A stretch of DNA of 64,000 nucleotides from positions 186,001 through 250,000 of the forward strand of contig CANLXN010000004.1 of assembly GCA_947495135.1 (NCBI GenBank). Reading direction: 5' to 3'. The stretch is from an uncultured Flavobacteriaceae bacterium (lineage in GTDB: Bacteria > Bacteroidota > Bacteroidia > Flavobacteriales > Flavobacteriaceae). The translations under genes and the position numbers were made by a program. The notes below the pieces were generated by a model. That model had not been told where the DNA came from. It saw only the letters and a list, made by a program, of their open reading frames with translations, and searched no databases. Positions 1-10,968 of this stretch are shown piece by piece. Within the stretch, counting starts at the first letter, position 1. Every line of letters starts with the position of its first letter.

Positions 1-845
1 GGGCCGTCGAATATGTTAATGGTATAACGTCCTTCCACTAAATCTTCTTCCGAAGCATTCACCAGCACACACACGTCAAGTTCTTCTTGCTCATAAAATA
101 CCACCGTAGAAGCACTATATTCTACAGATCCAGTTTCAAATTGCATGGTAGCTTTATCTCCCATAAGGGTATTCTTCGGATTAAGAACTTGCACATAGAT
201 GGTTCTATCACCCTTATCTGCAATGATGTTGGGCGCCAATGTGAAACAAGCTCTCACCTTATCTGCTCTGCTAGATCTACGGGTGTCTACTACTTTACCA
301 CTGTTGCGAACAATAACAGCATCTCCTCTTAAATCGGTCGCTTTTACTACAGATCCTTTCTTAATAGTCTCGGCCATAGCAATATTTTCGGTACTCACCG
401 AATCCACAACTCGAATTGTTTCTGTTAGTATAGTATTGGTACTATCTCTTTCCATTGCAAGTAATTGGTTCGCATTTACCAAACTATCTGCTCTTTTGAA
501 AAGGGCTACACGCTCATTCTTTAGTTTTCCAATTTCAATTTTATATCGTCTAATTAGATCAATATTAGCATCTGCTGCTTTCACTGAGTCTAGTAAAACA
601 GTAATTCGCTCTCTTGCTGATAATAAATCTTTGTCTTTGAGCTCATTTTCCTGAATTATCTCATCATAATTAACAATAAGATCTTGCAATTCGCCTTCGA
701 TCTCACTTTTTTGTTTCTCAAGTCCGATTACCGTATTTTTACTATCGTTGTATAGGGATACTGTGTACACGCCTAAGGCGATTAACATAGCGGATAGTAA
801 TCCGATAAGAACTTTAAACTTGGTATTACCGTTTTCGTTACTCAT
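1..845 (-). CDS. Coiled-coil exported/membrane-anchored protein, truncated at window edge
   Basis: The reading frame opens at an ATG at 845 and runs off the left edge with no stop, so the C-terminus is missing. The visible 281 residues begin with a short polar stretch, then one hydrophobic segment (about residues 10-27, FKVLIGLLSAMLIALGVYT), then a long charged, coiled-coil-like region (about 35-160), then a compact beta-rich part. This layout matches a flavobacterial family often labelled 'chromosome partitioning protein ParA' in databases, but no Walker A motif is visible here and I do not accept that function. It is probably a membrane-anchored periplasmic protein of unknown role. A good promoter lies just upstream (876-903). 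Confidence 0.75.
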   Translation of the reverse strand, partial: MSNENGNTKFKVLIGLLSAMLIALGVYTVSLYNDSKNTVIGLEKQKSEIEGELQDLIVNYDEIIQENELKDKDLLSARERITVLLDSVKAADANIDLIRRYKIEIGKLKNERVALFKRADSLVNANQLLAMERDSTNTILTETIRVVDSVSTENIAMAETIKKGSVVKATDLRGDAVIVRNSGKVVDTRRSSRADKVRACFTLAPNIIADKGDRTIYVQVLNPKNTLMGDKATMQFETGSVEYSASTVVFYEQEELDVCVLVNASEEDLVEGRYTINIFDG

Positions 846-875
846 AACTTATGTATTTAGTATAGGTTTCTGAGA

Positions 876-903
876 CAAATATATATGAATCGAAAAATCT
901 CAA
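876..903 (-). promoter_or_regulatory. Bacteroidota-type promoter for the truncated coiled-coil gene
   Basis: On the minus strand a -33 TTG (901-903) is followed by 17 bases and a perfect -7 element TATATTTG (876-883). Transcription would start near 870, leaving a leader of about 25 bases before the ATG at 845. Confidence 0.6.
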
Positions 904-934
904 ACTATAATGAAATGGTAAAAAAAATTAAAAT

Positions 935-1609
935 ATGTTAAATGTCTTATTTCCAAATATTTGCAACGGCTGTAAAACTCCTTTGTTAAAGGCGGAACGA
1001 GTTATTTGCACCAAATGCAGGCATAATTTACCTCTTGCATGTCATCATAGAACGGGAAATCTAGGGATGAAAAACATATTTTACGGGCGATTTCCATTGG
1101 AAGAAGCAACTGCTCTTATACAATTTCAGAAAAAAGGAATTACCCAGGAGATTCTTCATAACTTAAAGTACAGAAAACAGCAATCTATTTCTAATTTCTT
1201 CGGAAAATGGCTTGGAAGTGAATTAGCTAATCACCCAGATTACAAAGAAGTGGAACTAGTTATTCCAGTACCACTTCACAAACATAAGCGCAAAATTAGA
1301 GGCTATAATCAGGTGAGCGGATTCGGAAAAGAAATTGCAGACGCTCTTCAAATTCCGTTTCGAGAAGATATTTTACTGAAAATTTCAGAAACCAATTCGC
1401 AAGTATTTAAAAAACGAATTAGCCGCATCGCCAGTGCTGCAGAAGAAAACCAAGTATTTTCATTACATCTTCCCAACGAAATTAGAAATAAACACATTCT
1501 ATTGGTAGACGATATTGTAACCACAGGAGCAACTTTAGAAAAATGTGCAAATAGATTGTTAGAAAATACAAATGCCAAGTTAAGTATTGCCACTATGGCC
1601 ATTGTTTAA
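935..1609 (+). CDS. comF: ComF family phosphoribosyltransferase-like protein
   Basis: This 224-residue protein has the two hallmarks of the ComF family. An N-terminal four-cysteine zinc-finger-like segment (CNGC near residue 10 and CTKC near residue 27) is followed by a type I phosphoribosyltransferase domain with the PRPP-binding motif ILLVDDIVTTGATL near residues 188-201. ComF is needed for DNA uptake in naturally competent bacteria, but many non-competent Bacteroidota carry it, so competence cannot be inferred from this gene alone. The start at 935 is the first usable ATG; the ATG at 909 meets a stop after two codons. It is transcribed divergently from the truncated gene at the left edge. 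Confidence 0.85.
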   Translation: MLNVLFPNICNGCKTPLLKAERVICTKCRHNLPLACHHRTGNLGMKNIFYGRFPLEEATALIQFQKKGITQEILHNLKYRKQQSISNFFGKWLGSELANHPDYKEVELVIPVPLHKHKRKIRGYNQVSGFGKEIADALQIPFREDILLKISETNSQVFKKRISRIASAAEENQVFSLHLPNEIRNKHILLVDDIVTTGATLEKCANRLLENTNAKLSIATMAIV

Positions 1610-1698
1610 TGTACATAAGATTGGCCTGCTGCAACAGCTATTATTTGGCGAATGATAAATCTATCCTAATAAGAATACCAAAGGCAAAAAAATCTTGC

Positions 1699-1706
1699 TA
1701 CTTTTG
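1699..1706 (+). promoter_or_regulatory. -7 element immediately before the Ig-like lipoprotein gene
   Basis: TACTTTTG fits the TAnnTTTG consensus exactly. Only five bases separate it from the ATG at 1712, so transcription would begin at or very near the start codon (a leaderless mRNA). No clear -33 TTG is seen at the usual spacing. Confidence 0.45.
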
Positions 1707-1711
1707 CTCTA

Positions 1712-3325
1712 ATGAAGTCGACTATCCGTCCTTTTGCGATCTTATTTTTTTCCATTCTTCTCTTCTCTAACTGTGCGAAGCGAGGAAGGCCAACCGGTGG
1801 ACCCAAAGATTCTATTCCACCTGTGATCATTAGAAGTAACCCTGAAAATTTTACCACTAATTTCACCGGAGATGAAATCCGCATCTACTTTGACGAATAC
1901 ATCAAGCTAAACAAGCTCAAGGAAAATCTTATTATTTCTCCTCCGCTTAAATACGATCCAATAATAAGTCCAACGGGAACTGCTAAAATCTTAAAAATCA
2001 AAATTCGAGACACCCTATTACAAAATACCACCTATTCGTTCAATTTCGGGAAAAGTATTGTGGATAATAACGAACAAAACGAATTCGAATATTACAAGTA
2101 CATCTTCTCTACTGGAAGTTATATTGATAGTCTTACCATCACTGGGAAAATTGAAGATGCACTATTGGTTGCTCCAGATAAGCCCGCCACCGTTATGTTA
2201 TACGAGCGAACAGACAATTTTTCGGACTCCCTCATATATTCCGAGAAACCAACGTACATAGCCCGAACCAAGGATAGCACCCATACCTTTTCATTAAACA
2301 ACTTAAAGGAAGGTAATTATATGCTTATTGCTCTGCAGGAAGAGTTAAACAATTACACCTTCGAACCTTCTAAAGACAAAATAGGGTTTGTAGACGCAGT
2401 GGTTTCAACGCCTACCGATTCTAATTACACCATCAAACTGTTCAAGGAATCACCAGATTATAAAATAACGCGTCCCAGCCATGTCTCTAAAAACCTGATT
2501 AGTTTTGGTTTTGAAGGCAACGCCGATTCGCTTCAAGTCACACCCATCTCTAAAATCCCAGACGATTTTACCTCATTTGCTAATCGTTACCCGCTCAAAG
2601 ATTCTCTCAATTATTGGTTTAAACCAGCTATTGATGTGGAGCAAATAGACACCATTCTATTTATTGCGGAAAACAGGAATATGATCGACACGCTTCCTGT
2701 GAGAATGAGAGATCTTTTTGCAGATTCTTTAAAAGTGACTAGAATTGGATCATCCAACATTATTCCAAGAGACTCCCTTAGATTACAGGTGAATACCCCG
2801 CTTGTTTCAATCGACAATGAACGAATCAAAGTGTATGATAAAGATACTACCGAGCTAAACTTCGAAACAATTATTGACCATAGATACAGCATAGCCTCCA
2901 TTATCTTTGACAAGACAGATGAAAACCAATACCGAGTAGAAATACTTCCAGATGCTTTTAAAGATTTTTTCGAGAACACCAACGACACGCTTAAATACGG
3001 ATTAAACACAAAAGCAGTTGCAGATTATGGCACGCTCAATCTTAGGTTGGAAAAGGCAGTGCAATTCCCAATGATAGTTGAGTTGGTGGACAACAAATTT
3101 AAGGTCGTGACCTCCACATATCTATCTGAAAACAAAGAGGTCTACTATGATTATTTAAGTCCGGGTAAATATTATTTGCGCATTATTTATGACGAAAATG
3201 GCAATGAGAAATGGGATTCTGGGAATTTCTTAAAAAAGGTACAGCCCGAAATGGTGATTTATTATCCTACCATAATAGAAATAAGACCCAACTGGAGTTT
3301 AAATGAGATTTTTACTCTAGAGTAA
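1712..3325 (+). CDS. Ig-like (SbsA/Big_5) domain lipoprotein
   Basis: The 537-residue product has an N-terminal hydrophobic signal ending in a lipobox-like FSN-C (Cys21). After it comes a glycine/proline motif (RGRPTGGPKD) and then an Ig-like segment with SNPENFTTNFTGDEIRIYFDE around residues 42-62, typical of the bacterial Ig-like domain 5 (SbsA-type) found in a conserved Bacteroidota lipoprotein family. The remainder is beta-rich with no catalytic motif visible. Function is unknown; an envelope structural role is plausible. The 3' end overlaps the convergent omega-amidase gene by 14 bases inside a perfect palindrome. Family assignment is fairly sure, role is not. Confidence 0.75.
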   Translation: MKSTIRPFAILFFSILLFSNCAKRGRPTGGPKDSIPPVIIRSNPENFTTNFTGDEIRIYFDEYIKLNKLKENLIISPPLKYDPIISPTGTAKILKIKIRDTLLQNTTYSFNFGKSIVDNNEQNEFEYYKYIFSTGSYIDSLTITGKIEDALLVAPDKPATVMLYERTDNFSDSLIYSEKPTYIARTKDSTHTFSLNNLKEGNYMLIALQEELNNYTFEPSKDKIGFVDAVVSTPTDSNYTIKLFKESPDYKITRPSHVSKNLISFGFEGNADSLQVTPISKIPDDFTSFANRYPLKDSLNYWFKPAIDVEQIDTILFIAENRNMIDTLPVRMRDLFADSLKVTRIGSSNIIPRDSLRLQVNTPLVSIDNERIKVYDKDTTELNFETIIDHRYSIASIIFDKTDENQYRVEILPDAFKDFFENTNDTLKYGLNTKAVADYGTLNLRLEKAVQFPMIVELVDNKFKVVTSTYLSENKEVYYDYLSPGKYYLRIIYDENGNEKWDSGNFLKKVQPEMVIYYPTIIEIRPNWSLNEIFTLE

Positions 3326-4088
3326 ACGCATCCTGATCCTTCAAAAACTGAAGGTACTTGCGGTTCTTTTGTACATGTTCTTTAGAAAGAACAACGGTTT
3401 CTACAAATTCCTTCTCGAATTCAACCGAAGATACCTGAGCTCCTAACACATCATAAATTGCGGAGTGTCCAGTATATTCATGTCCGTTTCCGTCCAATCC
3501 TGTTCTATTTACACCTATCGTGTAACACATATTCTCAATGGCGCGAGCCTTAAGCAATGCATCCCAAGCAGCAACGCGTTTTTTTGGCCAGTTGGCTACA
3601 TATAAAAGCACATCGTAATCTTCGGTATTTCGAGCCCAAACGGGAAAACGAAGGTCGTAACAAATTAATGGACAGATTTTCCATCCGTTGTAGTCGATAA
3701 TTCTTCTTGAAGTTCCAGCAGTAAACGTCTTATGTTCACCAGCGAGGGTAAAAGTATGTCGCTTATCGTAGGTGCGATAGTTTCCATTAGGAAACACAAA
3801 AAACAACCTATTATAATACATTCCTGCCTCTTTAATAATAATACTTCCAGTTATCGCCGTATCGTATAATCTTGCCTGTTCTTGCATCCATTGAACCGTC
3901 TCTCCTTTCATTTCTTCGGAGAGAGGCGCTGCATTCATTGTAAAACCTGTGGTAAACATTTCAGGAAGCACAATGAGATGTGTTTCTTGATTTATAGTTT
4001 TAATTTTTTCTGAAAAGAGGTTGCGATTGGCCACCGGATTTTCCCAATGTAAATGCGATTGGATCAAAGTTATTTTTAGGTCTTCCAA
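3312..4088 (-). CDS. Omega-amidase (nitrilase superfamily, YafV-like)
   Basis: This 258-residue enzyme carries the full Glu-Lys-Cys triad of the carbon-nitrogen hydrolase superfamily: Glu43 (LIVLPEMF), Lys109 (TYDKRHTF) and Cys143 (PLICYDLRFPVW). Length and motifs match the YafV/Nit2-type omega-amidases, which hydrolyse alpha-ketoglutaramate or alpha-ketosuccinamate to the 2-oxo acid and ammonia, clearing the by-product of glutamine transaminases. The expected partner, a methionine/glutamine aminotransferase, lies on the same strand at 7118-8269, with katG and an ankyrin gene between them. Its last codons overlap the convergent lipoprotein gene. Confidence 0.88.
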   Translation of the reverse strand: MEDLKITLIQSHLHWENPVANRNLFSEKIKTINQETHLIVLPEMFTTGFTMNAAPLSEEMKGETVQWMQEQARLYDTAITGSIIIKEAGMYYNRLFFVFPNGNYRTYDKRHTFTLAGEHKTFTAGTSRRIIDYNGWKICPLICYDLRFPVWARNTEDYDVLLYVANWPKKRVAAWDALLKARAIENMCYTIGVNRTGLDGNGHEYTGHSAIYDVLGAQVSSVEFEKEFVETVVLSKEHVQKNRKYLQFLKDQDAFTLE

Positions 4089-4168
4089 ATGATACAGTAC
4101 TAGTTAGTTACGCAATAAGCTAATTAAAGATACTCAAATATCCTATTATAAGTTCCTTCTCTATAAAA

Positions 4169-4639
4169 TTATAACGCCTCTAAGAGTGTTATTATTTCCT
4201 TTGCTCCTTGCATCTTCGCATGTTCAACAGCTCCATTTCCTCTGTCGTCTTTTAGAGTGTGATCTGCACCATTTTCGATAAGTAATTTAACCATGTCCAC
4301 TCTATTAAATGTAGCAGCGAAAATAAGAGCCGTGGCACCATTATAGTTCACTTTATTTACATTCGCTCCATGTTCAATGAGCATTTCGGCGATGGAAACA
4401 TATCCTTTGAAACAAACTCCCATGAGCGCTGTGTTTCCTGAAGCATCCTGCGTATCAATATCCTGAGGATGTTGTAAAATACATTTCGCTACCTCTTCGA
4501 ATCCGTAGTAAGTTGCCAACAACAAGGGCGTAGAGCCTCTAGCGTCTTTTTCGGTTACTAAAGCAGGTGCTTTCTCTAATATTTCAGAAACTCCTGAAAC
4601 ACTATTTTCTCGTATGGCATTAAAAAGTTGATCTTTCAT
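4169..4639 (-). CDS. Ankyrin repeat protein linked to katG
   Basis: The 156-residue protein consists almost wholly of ankyrin repeats: four recognisable units with the GSTPLLLATYYG, GNTALMGVCFKG, GATALIFAATFN and RGNGAVEHAKMQ helices. There is no signal peptide. It starts 69 bases downstream of the katG stop on the same strand. In Pseudomonas aeruginosa an ankyrin protein (AnkB) encoded beside the catalase gene katB is needed for full catalase activity, so a helper role for KatG is a reasonable inference from position, not from sequence. A hairpin with a T-run lies between the two genes and may reduce ankyrin expression relative to katG. Confidence 0.85.
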   Translation of the reverse strand: MKDQLFNAIRENSVSGVSEILEKAPALVTEKDARGSTPLLLATYYGFEEVAKCILQHPQDIDTQDASGNTALMGVCFKGYVSIAEMLIEHGANVNKVNYNGATALIFAATFNRVDMVKLLIENGADHTLKDDRGNGAVEHAKMQGAKEIITLLEAL

Positions 4640-4652
4640 TACATATAAAAGT

Positions 4653-4686
4653 AAAAAAACAGAGTCACATAAACTGCAACTCTGTT
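4653..4686 (-). terminator. Hairpin with T-run between katG and the ankyrin gene
   Basis: ACTCTGTT (4679-4686) and AACAGAGT (4658-4665) pair as an 8-bp stem with a 13-base loop. Read leftward, the stem is followed by a run of seven T. It ends 14 bases before the ankyrin ATG, so it is either the katG terminator or a partial terminator setting the katG/ankyrin ratio. Confidence 0.65.
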
Positions 4687-4708
4687 CATTATAAATAGAT
4701 TCTGTACT

Positions 4709-7051
<2,343 letters not shown>

Positions 7052-7117
7052 TCAATTGGATGTAATAATTAGGTGATTGATAAAATTTATAGTAACCCCC
7101 CCTACTGTATAAGAAAT

Positions 7118-8269
7118 CTAGATTTTATTTAGAATTGCTGCTGCGGCTTCCAATGTTTCCGTTGTTTTGGCAAAACAAACCCTAATCTGCTTAAAGTCCT
7201 CTTGATTTTCGTTAAATACGGAAGTTGGGATGGTAGCTATCCCCAATTCCTTTGTGAGTCTTTCGGCAAAGGCGGTATCTTTTTCTTCGGAAATTTTCGA
7301 AAAATCCAATAACTGGAAATAGGTCCCATGAGAAGGAACTATTTTAAATCTTGAATCTTTCAGAAGGTCTAAAAACAAATTTCGTTTCTCTTGATACAAA
7401 GAACCAAGATTTAGATAATTATCTGGGTTTTTAAGATATTGGGCAAACGCCTTTTGAATGGGGTTATTTACCGAAAATACGTTGTATTGATGTACATTCT
7501 GAAATTCTTTCATTAAAGCACTTGGAGCGACACAATATCCCATCTTCCAACCAGTATTGTGAAAGGTCTTACCAAAAGAAGCGGTAATATAGGTTCGCGT
7601 GGACAACGAATCGAACAAGGCAGCACTCTGATGCTTGGCTCCGTCAAAAATAATATGCTCATACACTTCATCACTAATTACCAATAAGTTATGCTGCTCT
7701 GCCAATGACTGTAATTGTAGCATATCCTCTTTGGTAAACAGCATGCCACTAGGATTATGTGGACTATTTATGATAATCATTTTAGTACGCACGTTTATCT
7801 TAGCCTCAACCTCCTCCCAATCTGGTTTGTATAACGGAGCTTTTAATTGTACTGGAATTGCTACACCCCCAAATAATTCGATCGCTGGTTCATAACAATC
7901 ATAAGCTGGAGCAAAAATGATCACCTCATCTTTGGGGTGTATAGTAGCCGCAATGGCAGTGAAAATTGCTTGGGTTGCACCTGCCGTAACCGTAATTTCA
8001 GAAGCTGGATTGTATGATCTTCCATAAAGAGACACAATTTTGGCCGCAATCGCCTCCCTCAATGCTAAGTCGCCTTGCATTGGAGCGTATTGATTATGTC
8101 CATCTCTCATTGCTTTCGAAACCAACTCTACTAAAACGGGGTCACTTTCAAAATTTGGAAAGCCTTGGGATAAATTGATGGCGTTATGTGCTGCCGCCAT
8201 CTTACTCATAACTGTGAAGATGGTAGTGGACACGTTTGGCAACTTACTTTCTAGGTGGATGCTTTTCAT
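7118..8269 (-). CDS. Methionine/glutamine-type PLP aminotransferase (YbdL-like)
   Basis: This 383-residue fold-type I aminotransferase has the substrate/PLP motifs LSQGFPNF (residues 33-40), SPHNPSG (169-175), DEVYEHIIF (200-208) and the Schiff-base lysine Lys234 in ASFGKTF. Together they match the YbdL/kynurenine aminotransferase subgroup, which prefers methionine and uses glutamine as amino donor. In methionine salvage, transamination of 4-methylthio-2-oxobutyrate with glutamine yields alpha-ketoglutaramate, the substrate of the omega-amidase encoded at 3312-4088. The katG-ankyrin pair interrupts what is otherwise a logical gene pair. Substrate specificity is inferred from family only. Confidence 0.88.
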   Translation of the reverse strand: MKSIHLESKLPNVSTTIFTVMSKMAAAHNAINLSQGFPNFESDPVLVELVSKAMRDGHNQYAPMQGDLALREAIAAKIVSLYGRSYNPASEITVTAGATQAIFTAIAATIHPKDEVIIFAPAYDCYEPAIELFGGVAIPVQLKAPLYKPDWEEVEAKINVRTKMIIINSPHNPSGMLFTKEDMLQLQSLAEQHNLLVISDEVYEHIIFDGAKHQSAALFDSLSTRTYITASFGKTFHNTGWKMGYCVAPSALMKEFQNVHQYNVFSVNNPIQKAFAQYLKNPDNYLNLGSLYQEKRNLFLDLLKDSRFKIVPSHGTYFQLLDFSKISEEKDTAFAERLTKELGIATIPTSVFNENQEDFKQIRVCFAKTTETLEAAAAILNKI

Positions 8270-8657
8270 ATATACCGAATTGAAAATAGCAACTGTTAAC
8301 TATTTGTCTTGTCTCAAAAATAAACAACTTCTGGATCACTTTGATTTTTTACCGCCTTTCTTGTTGTAATTCATTGAATTTCTAAACAATGGTTAAATCT
8401 GTGATCAGCCCTATTTGACCTCCTTGTGAAATAGACCAGACAAACGAGCGTTTAACTAAGCGATACAGATTGTTTTTTGAATACATGAGGTAGTAGGATG
8501 GTATAACCAAAAACTGAATTTATGGATCTAAAAGAGCCCCTAGATGGAATACGCGAATCATTTAATTAGTATTTCATCTATAAAATATATCTTTTTATCG
8601 ATAAATACTGGTTTTTTTGTATCTTGCGCCGCCTAATTGCTTGAACTTAGACTTAAC
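8270..8657. other. Intergenic region between divergent genes, no gene seen
   Basis: This stretch of about 390 bases separates the leftward aminotransferase gene from the rightward histidine kinase gene. No frame with coding character and no RNA gene were recognised. It should hold both promoters. TATTTTCA near the aminotransferase start and TATCTTGC near 8620 are imperfect -7 candidates only. Confidence 0.5.
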
Positions 8658-10877
8658 ATGCATAGAGTTATCGTCGGGATATTTCTAACTTTCGCCTTCG
8701 CGATCACTGGTATTGCTCAGTCTCAGGCAATTCCAGAATTTCCGCCTATTTCAAAAGACTCTACGGAACAAGAGATTAAAGTTCATTTGGATAGTATATA
8801 CCGCTACGCCTCCGCAGAGTTTTACAAAAGAAACTACGATATAACTCTAAAGTATGGAGAACAGGCGCTTGCTTTGGCCAAGAAGAAAGGCCACAAACAT
8901 AGAGAGTTTAAGATTACGAGTGTTTTAGGAAATACATTACTACGTATTAAAGACACTACAAGAGCGAAGGAAATGTTTCTCGAAAGCATTGCCATTGCAA
9001 AAAAGGAGAAAGATACAGCTGCAATTATTGGTTCGAAAATTGATTTGGGTAATGTCTACAATGTTCAAAATCAGAAGGCGAAAGCGATAGAAATTTTTAA
9101 GAATGTATTACCATTTGCGCTAAAGACAAAAGACACGAGTCGTACCTTCATTATTAACTTCAATGTTGCGGAGTTATACTTGGACGACAAGGACATCAAA
9201 AACGCAGATATTCACTTAGACGCGGTTTCAAAATACATGCCTTTACTTAAATCGAAACTTTACCATTCTGGCTACAATTTATTGATGGGAAGATCTTGGC
9301 TCCTGAAAAACAAACCAGATAGTGCCGTTGTACGTTTTAAGAAAAACATTGACATCGCTATAGAAGCGGACTATATGGATGGTATCATCGAAGGCTACAC
9401 CTACTTAATTGAGGCTTTAGAGCTTCAGGGAGATTATGAAGGAATATATAAGGTCCATCAAGAATTCGACTTTTATAACAACGAGAAGTTGGCACTTGAA
9501 AAGGTGGCTGCCTTGGAAATTGCGAATGCAAAATTTAATATTGTTCGCTATGAGGAGAAGTTAAAGGCAACCGAACTTCAAAACGAATTAGTAAAACAAA
9601 AAGCAGAAAGAAATAAAATGCTATTTATTGGTGTCTTGATATTGGCCGGGATTCTGTCCATATATTCAGTTACACTTCTCATATCTTTTCGCAAAAGGAA
9701 AATCTTACTAGTAGACCTTAAAGACAAAAATCAGAAATACATTGAAGCGATGGATAAAAGTGAAGAACTGGCGGCAGCCAAAAGTAAGTTCTTCTCTAAT
9801 ATCAGTCATGAACTTAGGACGCCACTATATGGAATTATTGGTATTTCCTCTATTCTTATGGACGATGAAAGCTTGGATCACCATAAAGAAGATGTAACTT
9901 CTCTTAAATTTTCTGCAGATTACCTGCTGGCACTCATTAACGACGTTCTTCAACTGAACAAGTTAGACGCTACTACTAAAGAACAGCTTAATAATGCTCC
10001 GTTCCGTCTAAAAGAATTAATAAGCAACATTACCAAGTCGTTCGAATTTATGAGAATGCAGAACAACAATGTATTTGAAATCACCATTGACGATAACATC
10101 CCGAAATATATAAATGGAGATCGGGTAAAGTTGTCTCAAATATTAATGAATCTAATAGGAAACTCCTGCAAGTTCACTGAAAATGGAGTTATAAAACTTT
10201 TGGTTACCAAAAAAGATATTGTAGATAACAGGATAGAACTATCATTTAGTCTATCTGATACAGGAATTGGTATTTCTAAGCAAAAGCAGAAAAATATATT
10301 CGACGAATTTACCCAGGATACGCTGAAAAGTCATTTTGAAGGAACTGGTCTGGGTCTTCCAATTGTAAAGAAATTACTCGACTTACATTCATCAGACATA
10401 GAGCTTATAAGTGACCGAGGACAAGGAACTGTGTTTAATTTTGATATAAGTTACGAAATGGTGGACGAAGGGTCGGTTCAGGTCAGTTCTTCAAAACCGA
10501 CGAACGAAACAACTATAGAAGGAAAGAAAGTACTCATAGTGGATGACAATCGTATTAATCAAATCGTCACCCAAAAAATCTTGGATAAGCATGGGGTAAA
10601 ATCTACTGTTGCAGATAACGGTGCGCAAGCAATAAGCGCAGCTCAAGAACTTGAAATCGACTTAATACTGATGGATATAAACATGCCCGGAATGAATGGG
10701 TTTGAAGCGACAAAGGAAATCCGAAAGTTCGACATGAATATTCCAATCATTGCATTAACGGCTGTTGAAATTGATGAAATGAAACAGGAAATCTTTAATT
10801 CAGGTATGAACGACTTTATCGTGAAGCCGTATGATATCGGTCAGTTTTTGGAAAGAATACTCGAAAACATCACCTAA
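8658..10877 (+). CDS. TPR-containing hybrid sensor histidine kinase
   Basis: The 739-residue protein begins with a signal peptide, continues with tetratricopeptide-like helical repeats (about 50-285), a coiled coil and one transmembrane segment (about 320-344). It then has a HisKA domain with the phospho-acceptor His384 (FFSNISHELRTPL), a HATPase domain (N box near MNLIGNSCKF, G boxes DTGIGIS and GTGLGLPI) and a C-terminal receiver domain with Asp673 and Lys723. The sensor part should be periplasmic. The ATG at 8658 is preferred over the TTG at 8637 because it directly opens a good signal peptide. No response regulator with an output domain lies nearby, so the downstream partner is unknown. 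Confidence 0.92.
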   Translation: MHRVIVGIFLTFAFAITGIAQSQAIPEFPPISKDSTEQEIKVHLDSIYRYASAEFYKRNYDITLKYGEQALALAKKKGHKHREFKITSVLGNTLLRIKDTTRAKEMFLESIAIAKKEKDTAAIIGSKIDLGNVYNVQNQKAKAIEIFKNVLPFALKTKDTSRTFIINFNVAELYLDDKDIKNADIHLDAVSKYMPLLKSKLYHSGYNLLMGRSWLLKNKPDSAVVRFKKNIDIAIEADYMDGIIEGYTYLIEALELQGDYEGIYKVHQEFDFYNNEKLALEKVAALEIANAKFNIVRYEEKLKATELQNELVKQKAERNKMLFIGVLILAGILSIYSVTLLISFRKRKILLVDLKDKNQKYIEAMDKSEELAAAKSKFFSNISHELRTPLYGIIGISSILMDDESLDHHKEDVTSLKFSADYLLALINDVLQLNKLDATTKEQLNNAPFRLKELISNITKSFEFMRMQNNNVFEITIDDNIPKYINGDRVKLSQILMNLIGNSCKFTENGVIKLLVTKKDIVDNRIELSFSLSDTGIGISKQKQKNIFDEFTQDTLKSHFEGTGLGLPIVKKLLDLHSSDIELISDRGQGTVFNFDISYEMVDEGSVQVSSSKPTNETTIEGKKVLIVDDNRINQIVTQKILDKHGVKSTVADNGAQAISAAQELEIDLILMDINMPGMNGFEATKEIRKFDMNIPIIALTAVEIDEMKQEIFNSGMNDFIVKPYDIGQFLERILENIT

Positions 10878-10910
10878 AAATATCCCATTAATCTTCTAAA
10901 TCAATTCATA

Positions 10911-10945
10911 AAAAAATCTCGAACACTTGGTATCCGAGATTTTAT
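10911..10945. terminator. Bidirectional terminator between histidine kinase and sdhB
   Basis: AAAATCTCG (10913-10921) and CGAGATTTT (10935-10943) form a 9-bp stem with a 13-base loop, flanked by A and T runs. It sits between two convergent genes and can serve both. Confidence 0.75.
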
Positions 10946-10968
10946 TTCGATGATGTATTTCGGCTTGA

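Noticed and set aside
1-845. Chromosome partitioning ParA function for the truncated first gene
   Set aside because: Databases often use that label for this family, but the sequence has one membrane segment and coiled coil with no Walker A motif.
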